Source: Glandiceps talaboti
Lineage: Eukaryota > Hemichordata > Enteropneusta > Spengelidae
Length of the DNA stretch: 52,500 bases
NCBI RefSeq assembly: GCF_964340395.1
Contig: NC_135551.1
Coordinates: 17,803,503 to 17,856,002 of the forward strand
Reading direction: 5' to 3'
Shown here one piece after another: positions 46,901-52,500 of this stretch. The notes below the pieces were generated by a model. The model did not search any database. It was not told the origin of the DNA and saw only the letters and a list, made by a program, of their open reading frames with translations. The position numbers and the translations under genes are program-made. The number at the start of each line of letters is the position of its first letter. The first letter of the stretch is position 1.

Positions 46901-48288
46901 GACAAACAATCCAGACTACGCTTGCATTACAAAATGTTTGCAATGCCTTATTCTGTTTTTAAGTCATCGATGATTACAGCAACTTGGTGTAAATTAATGA
47001 TTATTTCTAGTCGTTCGGCAAAGTAATGTAAACAATAGCCGTAAGTTGGTTGCTTTCATTGTCTATCTCTCTTGTGTATATGATGTGTGTACTGCACACT
47101 GTGTACTGCTGCATACACACATAGATGAAGTGCACGTGATTCACGTGATAACTATTGCTACATTGTATTACATTCTAGTGACATCAGTCGACTTGTGCGT
47201 GCACAGTATAACAGTCGCCATCTTTATAGCATTGCACTGGTCATCAAGCCTCATGCCTTCATGACTGAGAAATTCTGGATAATAACATCATTACTCCTGT
47301 AACAATCGATGATACAATGTACTATGATCTCCAACTATATTCAGTGTCCTTATCATTTGAATATGGCACGTGTCATTTGGAACCGGAAATATGTATGTAC
47401 GCATATACGCACATCGTGTTGTCAGTTGAGCTGGAGAATTTTAAAGCAGATGATATTTTGTTGGTACAAACAATAATATACAGTATGGAGTCAACGATCG
47501 ATCATGTCAACTTGTACTCAAATGTATGTGTACACTTACTTTGAAAATTTTGTGATAAAAGACTGAACCTAGCTGCTTAGAACGAATTCTGGTATTTTAG
47601 GTATTCACAATTTATTCTGGCGATTTTAGAATTGCTTAAGTTTGATACAGATAATTAAAAAATCATGAAACTTTGTTACACCAGATATCATCAACTAGTG
47701 TATGCCAACAGCAATGGTGTTTTTATCTAAATTTGAATTTTTTAAAGTGTTTTATGGCTAATTTTTCAAAAAATCACATAATATAGCTATTTTGGTTACC
47801 ATGGCAACTGATGTTCATTAAATGACCACTTTTTTGAACTCAGCATGTCAAACTACCCTTGGTAGTGGGGTCAATGTGCAAATAAAAAGATATTTATCAG
47901 ATTTATAATGTTATTTGTGAGATGTATGTGTATGTAATGAAAACATAATGTTCACGTCTACCTTATGTTTCCATGGAAACAGCTATCCAATTTATACACT
48001 TTATGTTACACCAGGTGGCACTAACTCATACATGTCTAATACAAGGACATTTTTTCACTGTATTTCCTTTTTTTCAATGTTTTATGTCAAATATTTGGAA
48101 AAATGATTAACATATTATGGTGATTTTGGTTACCATGGCAACAGATGTTCATAAAATGACCCCCTTTTTTGAATTCATCATACAAAACTACTCCAGGTAG
48201 GGTGGTTAATATTCAAATAAACTCGATTACTACAAAAATTATTATATAATATTATTTAATTATTATTATTGTTGTTGTTGTTGTTCTT

Positions 48289-48324
<36 letters not shown>

Positions 48325-48467
48325 CGACGTTCGAATCTCCAGCACAAGGTATGAATATTCAAACAAAAAACGGCTTACTTCATCATACACCCATACGTAA
48401 ATAGACCTTAGATAGACAGCTAGAGGCAAACAGACAGACAGACAGACAGACAAACAAACAAACAGAC

Positions 48468-48498
<31 letters not shown>

Positions 48499-51400
48499 CA
48501 TACATACATACATACATACATACATACATACGTACGTACGTACGTACATGCATGCATACATACATACATACATACATACATACATACATACATACATACG
48601 TTTAAAGTATAAATCATAGAACTTACCACAGGATGTCTCATCAGAACCATCATTACAATCTTGATGGAAATCACAATATTTTGTAAATGCTATCTGCTCA
48701 CCATCGTCGCATTCAAATCTAATGAAGGTTTCATTGTCTACAAAATAAGATTCAAGCCATAAAAACATCCAATGTACTACAATTAAAAATAAAACACAAT
48801 GCAGTACAATACAACACAATATAATACATTCCAATACAAAGAAATTTGTTTCATTTCTATAAAATAAATTTTAATATTTTTTCCATTTTTACTACTCTTA
48901 TTCGAACTGTTCTTTTTGTCATTTTGTCTCGCTTCCATTTAATATTTATATTTAATATTTAAATCTAAGCAGAGTGTCCCAAATGAAAGACCACATTGAC
49001 GGCTATACTATTGAAAACTTTAACAATTAAATCAAAGAGGTGATACACAATATATACTATGGAATTAACAATGTGGAAAGTAAATCTTCTCTTACCACAA
49101 GAAGGACCATTGCTAGCCTCGTAACAAATGACAGAATCATCGCATAGGTCACTTGGATGGACACATTCACCACTCGTACATTGATACATACTGGAGGGAC
49201 ATGAGTTGTTTGCTGCAGATTGAAAAAAAAAGAATAAAAACCTTGCTTGAAAATAGATAATATACGTATATTGTTAGTCTGTTTCGAATATATATCCTTA
49301 CACTCAAAACATACCTCTCTGTGGATGATATCCCTTCACACTGTTTTCTTTGTATAACATTTGTTAAATTTCAGCCATGATAATGAGACTTATACCATTT
49401 GTATGATAAACACAATTGTAAATGTCCACATCCTAAATATGTAATACATGTTACAAATTCTAATAAAAAGCGACGTAATGGGATATTACAATTCATAAAT
49501 GTCAGCAATAAATGATAACGTCAGCTCAGATACACGCTCGTGGTGTCACCATCGTCGTGACATTTCTAATGATGTCGTAGATGGCGTCATTGAATAAACA
49601 ATTATCGCCACATCGAAGGAATATAAAGCCGGCCAGGTCGCTCTTACTCTACGCTATATATGGTACAGATTTGAATTCAATTGAATATTAAACCACCAGA
49701 AAATGAAAACAAAATATATATAATATGTGTCATTATATATACCCACCGTGATGATACATTTTCCTTTTCCAATCTCCACTGGATACCGGTGCTAGAAATG
49801 AAATGAAGGAATTATTATAAATCACAAATCAAAACAATTTAAGCTTCCAACCTGTATAACTGTAAATTATAGTACTATTATTGATTTGACCTTTACAAAT
49901 ACTTTCAAATCGACTTTGAGTGTCGTTGTAGTGGTTTCAGTGGCAGATCACTTAATGAACTTTGTAATTTTGGACAAATGTTCATCAAAACAGTGCTACA
50001 AATATGTTACTACGTAAAATCAATGCTGATAAGCTAGTAGAGGAGCTCAAGCTTGTACCATGGCATTTCATTGTTGCCATGGACAATATAGAGGATGCAT
50101 GATATGTGATATGATATGTTTTTTATTGTCATATATATACTGATACATATATAATGAAATGTGCATTGATTTTGCGTGTAATGAAACATTTACAAAAACA
50201 ATATTCTGTAGAGGACTCCTAACACGAAATTGATGCGTCAATAGAGAACTTAAATTGATTCATTAAGAGTGCGGACTGCAGTTGGGTAAAAGCTAAACAA
50301 TGTGCGATTAGAACCTGATTTGATCGAACGGTACCGCTCGCCTGAGCGCATAAGTTGGAATAAATTACGTGCTGGATGGAAATAGTCTTTTACAATTGAC
50401 TGAGCTCTTTTCTTTACTTGAGCGTTGTACAACTCATTAAGAGAAGGAAGTTGGCATCCAATGATGCTACTGGCAGTGTCAACGATTCGATTGAGACGTT
50501 TCCGATCATCAACTGTGGCATTGCCCCACCTAACGATGATTGACAGTGTCAGGACACTCTCAATCACCGCTCGGTAGAACTTAATCAACAGTCCATGGCT
50601 GACACGGAAACCTCTCAATCGTCTTAAGAAGAACAGTGTTTTCTGTGCTTTCTTCATAATATGATCAGTATTGATTTCCCATTTCAGATCGGCTGAGAGG
50701 TAAACACCGAGAAACTTAAAATACTGCACTATTTCAACCTCTGAGTTGTTGATGACTAGCGGATGGCATATCTGGAAGACTCTATACAGTGATATAATTA
50801 ATGCGTATGCGCCAATTAAAACATGTAAATGGTATAGTGAAAAAATCGCTAACTTGAAGCAAACACGAGATGAGTACCACCAAATTGCTACTGAGACTGG
50901 TGACCCGACAATTTGGGCTGTGTACAGAAAACCTAAAAATAAGGTGACAGCACTGATAAGAGAAACAAAGAAAAACTACCTTCATTCAAATATCAGTGAG
51001 CATGCTGGGGATTCTCGGTCTATGTGGAACTTGTTGAAGCAATTTTTACCTAGTTCATCTAAAAACACCACTATACCGAGTATTGAAGTGAATGATAACA
51101 CACTCACTACTGCTTCTGATATTGTCAATGGCTTCAACACCTTTTTTATAAGTATATGTAAACACTTAGCAGCTGCTCCCCCATCCACGGCAAAACTAGC
51201 CATTAATTACTTGGATGGATGTATTACAAGCCCGGCGACCAATTTCTGTTTTGAACCTCTTTCATCTTGTGGTATTCTTAAAGACTTGCTCTTGCTTAAC
51301 ACACATAAAGCTACTGGCCTCGACAACTTTCAAGCTCAACTCCTAAAGAATTCATCTCCAGCCATTTCGGATAGTATTACATATCCCTTTAATCTCGCTT

Positions 51401-52463
51401 TGGCGACGGCCGACAAAGATATTTGTATGGCTCCATGAAAAACAGCCACTACACTGTAGAAAGCTGATTGGATTCCAATAAAGGATAACAATAATACGAA
51501 TAAGAACAATTCTAGGCCCGGAATAAACATCGAACTTCTCCTGTTGCTAATCTAATTATTAGATTAGGTACATGGCAGTACGGTAGGAGTTCTGCCAGTG
51601 GCTACTTTTCGTTAGTCAAGTGGCAGTGAATGGTAAAAAATAAGCAACCTTTCACTCTGGCAGATTTCCTACCGTATAACCTGATGTGATAATGTAATCA
51701 ATGACGTCATTTTATAGCTATAATATGAGAATACAGTATCACAGCAGTTAATACGGCGAGATTTTTGATGACAGTGGCTACTAGTCACTAAACAAGTGAC
51801 AGTGAAGGATAAAATATAATGCCTAAAAAATTGTGTGATTCCGGTTACACGACTCAATCTGGTTTTCACTGGAAACCCTAAACTCTTATGTTATGTATTC
51901 GACAAGAAAATAATAAAATCGAAAAAACTGTGAAGTCTTGCAAAAAATATTGGTTGACATTAACTTTAAAAGACAATTAAAATATAAATATGTTCTTCCA
52001 ATCTGTAATAACTATACATCTGATAAAAAGAAACCAGTGGCTCAGAGACCATACGGAATACAACGGTAAACATAACAACTTAAACTAGACACTCACATAA
52101 GGAATATATTACTTACCATGCCCCTTTAAATTCAACGGGCAGTGAATCTGACACTGCCTATCTAAACTAACGACAGAAGTGCACCTCGCAAAAAGCATCT
52201 TCTTGCACGTATCGAATCCATGTGAAGACAATAAAGCATAATTTATTCCTGGACGTGCCAATTAATTTCAGTAACGTGTGAACGACATGCGCGAACGAAT
52301 GTTTGTAAACCTACCATCTTTGTCAATGTTTGCACTTTGCTTACAGATGAAAATATTGGATAGCCTTTCATCACAGAGGATATCATACCAGTGATTATGA
52401 GAGTGGAAGTTATCTAAGTTTAAGGCCACACAATCTTGATAAACGCTGCCGTCTGGCTGCATC
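25595..52463 (-). CDS. CTLD-PAN-LDLa-LRR-7TM receptor, GRL101-like, copy 2 (5' end outside window)
   Basis: Minus-strand gene. Exons in transcript order: 52463-52315, 52248-52117, 49791-49747, 49212-49096, 48737-48627, 43559-43431, 41226-41107, 39999-39847, 37062-36940, 36245-36126, 36034-35932, 35260-35186, 34637-34566, 34457-34386, 32910-32839, 28497-27461, 26848-26595, 25816-25595. All joins keep frame, giving 1034 residues to the stop without a start in the window. The N-terminal part adds a C-type lectin-like end, a PAN/apple-like exon and three more LDLa-type modules to what copy 1 shows. Copy 2 differs from copy 1 at roughly 20 of 345 residues in the 7TM exon, so both look functional. 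Introns are swollen by mobile elements. Role: cell-surface receptor, ligand unknown. The outer exons could belong to a different transcript; shared phase 1 supports one gene. Confidence 0.85.
26595..26848 (-). CDS. Exon: cytoplasmic tail with kinase-like segment (copy 2)
   Basis: 254 bases, phase 1 to 0. Same as 9309-9562 with few changes (KELKRQQ, WHVVFND, VHILHKS). The [12 protein letters not shown] motif is fully kept, suggesting selection on this tail. Confidence 0.83.
27461..28497 (-). CDS. Exon: hinge and 7TM domain (copy 2)
   Basis: 1037 bases, the same length and landmarks as 7479-8515: hinge YALCC, helix-2 Asp, disulfide cysteines, SWLP, NPFLY, and again LIRC where DRY is expected. 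By eye about 20 of 345 residues differ, mostly conservative changes in the helices plus several in the hinge. No stop or frameshift is visible, so both copies appear under constraint. Confidence 0.95.
28741..28980. repeat. CATA, CTCA and CATA microsatellites
   Basis: CATA (28741-28803), CTCA (about 28845-28910) and CATA again (28921-28980), in the intron before the 7TM exon of copy 2. The right CATA block is split by the element at 28980-32672. Confidence 0.95.
29128..30810. other. Interior of the inverted-repeat element, noncoding
   Basis: No open frame with a recognisable motif; an 11-base G run at about 29900. Nothing else seen. Confidence 0.55.
30815..32065 (+). mobile_element. HINE-like element, most complete copy
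   Basis: Head: hairpin TACCTCCCGTA / TACGGGAGGTA (30817-30842), then GT and CTGT microsatellite (about 30858-30905), a core with TAGGGTAATAGCTAGACC, then about seven tandem units of 100-125 bases built on AATAATTTGCATAATTAATG and GGTAATTAGGCTATATCTTA, then tail CCCTTACGGGAGG (32032-32044), which is the reverse complement of the head. This layout (subterminal inverted repeat, GTCT-type microsatellite, minisatellite core) matches Helentron-associated elements such as mollusc pearl elements; family membership is inferred. Confidence 0.68.
32839..35260 (-). CDS. Exons: leucine-rich repeats (copy 2)
   Basis: Exons 35260-35186 (75), 34637-34566 (72), 34457-34386 (72) and 32910-32839 (72), all phase 2, matching the four copy-1 exons in length. 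The 34457 exon again uses an acceptor ending TTGAAG. Its repeat reads [20 protein letters not shown]. The intron between the last two exons carries a foldback insertion absent from copy 1. Confidence 0.85.
33400..34040. mobile_element. Foldback element with about 200-base arms
   Basis: Left arm (about 33431-33650) and right arm (about 33820-34040) are imperfect reverse complements. Shared blocks are GATATTGATCAAT, TTGTGGTGATATA, CTCTTTCAGCTGTAT, CTAAATAAAGACATCTTG and ATAATC-type ends. The copy-1 intron lacks it: sequence runs from CAACTTACAT straight on to the piece that resumes at about 34038. No coding capacity. Confidence 0.82.
35932..36034 (-). CDS. Exon: LRR N-terminal cap (copy 2)
   Basis: 103 bases, phase 1 to phase 2. 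Cysteine cluster NCPDGCSC then VC; the same as 4285-4387 with a few changes, including IDLEMVC for IGLETVC. Confidence 0.88.
36126..36245 (-). CDS. Exon: LDLa module (copy 2)
   Basis: 120 bases, phase 1, with the canonical end [11 protein letters not shown]. Counterpart of 4075-4194. Confidence 0.9.
36597..36652. repeat. AAAT microsatellite
   Basis: Run of AATA units in a copy-2 intron, not present at this place in copy 1. Confidence 0.95.
36940..37062 (-). CDS. Exon: LDLa module (copy 2)
   Basis: 123 bases, phase 1. Same module as 3440-3562, with [10 protein letters not shown] in place of LDCSDGQDED. It lies downstream of the intron that took up the Penelope and LINE fragments. Confidence 0.9.
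37545..38270 (-). pseudogene. Penelope-like reverse transcriptase fragment
   Basis: Minus-strand frames, interrupted, read [20 protein letters not shown] then SPVS, and [21 protein letters not shown] and ME.FE..AL are the palm motifs of Penelope-like RTs. Downstream come [11 protein letters not shown], then LPFLDTLTI-like and TDQYLHF-like pieces in shifted frames. Inserted in the intron between two LDLa exons of copy 2, absent from copy 1. Not functional. Confidence 0.8.
38286..38314. repeat. Perfect 11-base inverted repeat
   Basis: CTGAAGTCACG and CGTGACTTCAG with a 7-base loop, just upstream of the Penelope RT fragment in its reading sense. Possibly part of that element's terminal region. 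Confidence 0.85.
38364..39235 (-). pseudogene. LINE reverse transcriptase C-terminal fragment
   Basis: Minus strand: [11 protein letters not shown] (degenerate YADD region), [39 protein letters not shown], then [11 protein letters not shown]-like and TEYGKRVF-like pieces towards 38500. These are the C-terminal landmarks of a non-LTR retrotransposon RT. The 3' end on the minus strand finishes in a TAAA run (38402-38364), a usual LINE tail. 5'-truncated, frameshifted. Absent from the copy-1 intron. Confidence 0.82.
39847..39999 (-). CDS. Exon: divergent LDLa-like module (copy 2)
   Basis: 153 bases, phase 1, acceptor TTTTGCAG and donor GTGAGT. Matches 1866-2018 with a few substitutions (RNG for RDG, KIYW for KRHW). 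Lacks the acidic LDLa end in both copies. Confidence 0.8.
40090..40415. repeat. Insert of about 330 bases in a copy-2 intron
   Basis: The copy-1 intron (1138-1865) lacks this segment. It opens with ACAATTGTGTGGTTCCG, and a similar phrase recurs near 51829 (AAATTGTGTGATTCCGGTTA), so it may be a dispersed repeat. No coding content. Confidence 0.5.
41107..41226 (-). CDS. Exon: LDLa-like module with an extra cysteine (copy 2)
   Basis: 120 bases, same borders and same seven-cysteine arrangement as 1018-1137, with nearly identical residues. Joins in frame to the LDLa exon at 43431-43559 through a Glu codon. Confidence 0.87.
41432..41690. repeat. Minisatellite of about 70-75 bases, three to four copies
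   Basis: Units share GTTGGCAGGATTTCTTGATA and CTTACTATAGTATGTTTGA. The copies vary by small indels. Confidence 0.85.
42456..43340. other. Noncoding intron with repeat fragments
   Basis: Beyond the outer edge of arm 2. Contains a dispersed motif near 42895-42950 (GTACCAGGTTTGA) and a GGATGGATGG patch. 43150-43340 has phrases such as GAGCACTCTACTTGGCG and TAGAGCACTGTC that resemble Penelope terminal sequence near 14260, but only weakly. Confidence 0.45.
43343..43426. repeat. TA microsatellite next to an exon
   Basis: About 85 bases of TA ending four bases from the donor of exon 43559-43431. A second short run is at 43253-43280. Confidence 0.95.
43431..43559 (-). CDS. Exon: LDLa module next to a TA microsatellite
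   Basis: 129 bases, phase 1, acceptor CGAGTAG and donor GTAAAT. Signature [16 protein letters not shown] is canonical. The donor abuts an 85-base TA run (43343-43426), so length changes in that repeat occur within a few bases of the splice site. Confidence 0.82.
43820..43930. repeat. ATT and GTA trinucleotide microsatellites
   Basis: Adjoining ATT and AGT runs in an intron of copy 2. Confidence 0.92.
44300..46050 (-). pseudogene. LINE 5' part: endonuclease and start of RT, degenerate
   Basis: Minus-strand pieces in order: [12 protein letters not shown] and [10 protein letters not shown] (about 45780-45650), RLIIVGDF near 45350, [17 protein letters not shown] then SDHAAF (45270-45130), [16 protein letters not shown] (about 44880), then IPTVLIKQF at the start of RT. 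These are the steps of an APE-type endonuclease followed by the RT entry in a CR1/L2-like non-LTR element. The frame is broken at several points, and the RT catalytic part is missing, so the element is truncated at its 3' side. Confidence 0.82.
46051..47660. other. Noncoding intron stretch
   Basis: No gene or clear element recognised in this part of the long intron between exons 48737-48627 and 43559-43431. Short open frames have no recognisable motif and are untested. Confidence 0.45.
47670..48230. repeat. Tandem repeat with palindromic CCATGG motifs
   Basis: Two units about 331 bases apart (TGTTACACCAG near 47673 and 48004). Motifs GTTACCATGGCAAC (47795-47808), GTTTCCATGGAAAC (47967-47980, a perfect palindrome) and GTTACCATGGCAAC (48129-48142) fall 172 and 162 bases apart, so the true period may be near 166. 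Confidence 0.75.
48250..48325. repeat. GTT microsatellite
   Basis: TTG/GTT run at the end of the tandem-repeat region. Confidence 0.93.
48432..48600. repeat. GACA, CAAA and CATA microsatellites
   Basis: Adjoining tetranucleotide runs with a CGTA patch, reaching to within about 25 bases of the donor of exon 48737-48627. Confidence 0.95.
48627..48737 (-). CDS. Exon: LDLa module
   Basis: 111 bases, phase 1, acceptor TTTGTAG and donor GTAAGT. Ends with the textbook LDLa signature [17 protein letters not shown] long CATA/GACA microsatellite begins in the intron directly behind the donor. Confidence 0.88.
49096..49212 (-). CDS. Exon: degenerate LDLa module
   Basis: 117 bases, phase 1, acceptor TCTGCAG and donor GTAAGA. 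Cysteine order as in LDLa ([25 protein letters not shown]), but the usual SDE acidic cluster near the end is replaced by ASNGPS, so the calcium site is probably lost. Confidence 0.75.
49747..49791 (-). CDS. Probable 45-base linker exon
   Basis: Acceptor TTTCTAG and donor GTGGGT frame a 45-base phase-1 segment reading [14 protein letters not shown]. It joins in frame on both sides (GCA codon at each join). So small an exon can arise by chance; with it skipped the frame is also kept. Confidence 0.4.
49800..50249. other. Noncoding intron, includes LINE 3' end
   Basis: No exon seen. About 50100-50249 is the 3' untranslated end of the minus LINE: AATAAA on the minus strand near 50125-50130, then ATATGATATGATA-type repeats. 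Confidence 0.55.
50250..50729 (-). pseudogene. LINE reverse transcriptase C-terminal part
   Basis: 159-codon open frame on the minus strand: [50 protein letters not shown], then [14 protein letters not shown], the standard closing part of a CR1/L2-like non-LTR RT. It ends in TAG just after LNESI (50250). The catalytic core is missing. Directly adjoins the inverted 5' piece at 50746-51560. Confidence 0.87.
50746..51560 (+). pseudogene. LINE segment between endonuclease and RT, inverted
   Basis: Plus-strand open frame to 51438: [50 protein letters not shown], then [17 protein letters not shown], the conserved entry of non-LTR RTs. After a frameshift the next RT phrase continues to about 51540. 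It runs opposite to 50250-50729 and would lie upstream of it in an intact element. Confidence 0.85.
51561..52116. other. Noncoding intron with a short direct repeat
   Basis: AGTGGCTAC...AAGTG.CAGTGAA occurs twice (51597-51640 and 51772-51815). No exon seen. Confidence 0.5.
52117..52248 (-). CDS. Exon: cysteine-rich PAN/apple-like segment
   Basis: 132 bases, phase 1 on both sides, acceptor GTCCAG and donor GTAAGT. Contains [20 protein letters not shown] with further CQIHC, a cysteine spacing like the core of PAN/apple domains, which often accompany lectin domains in secreted or receptor ectodomains. The domain name is tentative; the exon itself is supported by splice signals, phase and lack of stops. 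Confidence 0.55.
52315..52463 (-). CDS. Exon: C-terminal part of a C-type lectin-like domain
   Basis: 149 bases, donor GTAGGT, acceptor TTTGTAG. Reads DCVALNLD...[18 protein letters not shown], the closing part of a C-type lectin fold: Cys, Trp, then WxDxxC and FICK with the last two conserved cysteines. The carbohydrate-binding EPN/QPD loop would be in the preceding exon, outside the window. The exon joins in frame to 52248-52117. Confidence 0.8.
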
Positions 52464-52500
52464 CTACAAATAAACAGAATCAAAGATACGTTCAGACATG

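Noticed and set aside
48256-48834. 192-codon minus-strand frame taken as one protein
   Set aside because: Only the LDLa part (48737-48627) is real; the rest is CATA, GACA and GTT repeat read beyond the donor site.

Overview
The window is from an animal nuclear genome. It is AT-rich, has many introns with ordinary GT/AG borders, is full of microsatellites, and carries Helitron, Penelope-like, LINE and SINE-like debris. Multi-domain receptors combining LDL-receptor class A (LDLa) repeats, leucine-rich repeats (LRR) and a rhodopsin-type seven-helix (7TM) domain are typical of marine invertebrates; the snail receptor GRL101 is the best-known relative. I cannot fix the phylum from the sequence.

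The main structure is a large imperfect inverted duplication. Arm 1 (about 1-15083, gene on +) and arm 2 (about 23870-42455, gene on -) are reverse complements apart from insertions. They carry two tail-to-tail copies of the same receptor gene. The exon lengths I could place are identical in both copies (120, 153, 123, 120, 103, 75, 72, 72, 72, 1037, 254 and 222 bases). Only the minus-strand gene has upstream exons in the window (43431-52463), because the left copy runs off at position 1. Assembled, the minus gene reads: C-type lectin-like C-terminus, PAN/apple-like exon, short linker, seven LDLa or LDLa-like modules, LRR N-cap, LRRs, LRR C-cap/hinge, 7TM domain, then a tail with a protein-kinase-like catalytic-loop segment and a basic last exon. 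LDLa-side exons are flanked by phase-1 introns and LRR exons by phase-2 introns, so every join keeps frame.

The spacer (about 15083-23870) holds a decayed Helitron on the minus strand (about 16085-21470), with a recognisable 3' hairpin and CTAG end, Rep and PIF1-type helicase remnants, a long imperfect palindrome (22490-22645) and a fragment of a tandem-repeat element. Arm 1 is interrupted by an inverted pair of Penelope-like element ends (13252-14249). Each contains a hammerhead ribozyme motif, and they share a GIY-YIG endonuclease fragment.

Arm 2 introns carry several insertions missing from arm 1: a 3.7-kb element with terminal inverted repeats (28980-32672) enclosing a HINE-like element, a foldback element (about 33400-34040), a Penelope RT plus LINE RT pair (37560-39240), and a 330-base insert (about 40090-40415). 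Further right, among the upstream exons of the minus gene, lie a LINE endonuclease remnant (44300-46050), a tandem repeat with near-palindromic motifs (47670-48230), and a LINE whose 5' part is inverted relative to its 3' part (50250-51560).

The only cellular genes I can support are the two receptor copies. Every other coding trace looks like mobile-element debris or translated simple repeat. Exon borders were read by eye from splice signals, reading phase and comparison of the two copies. No transcript data were available.
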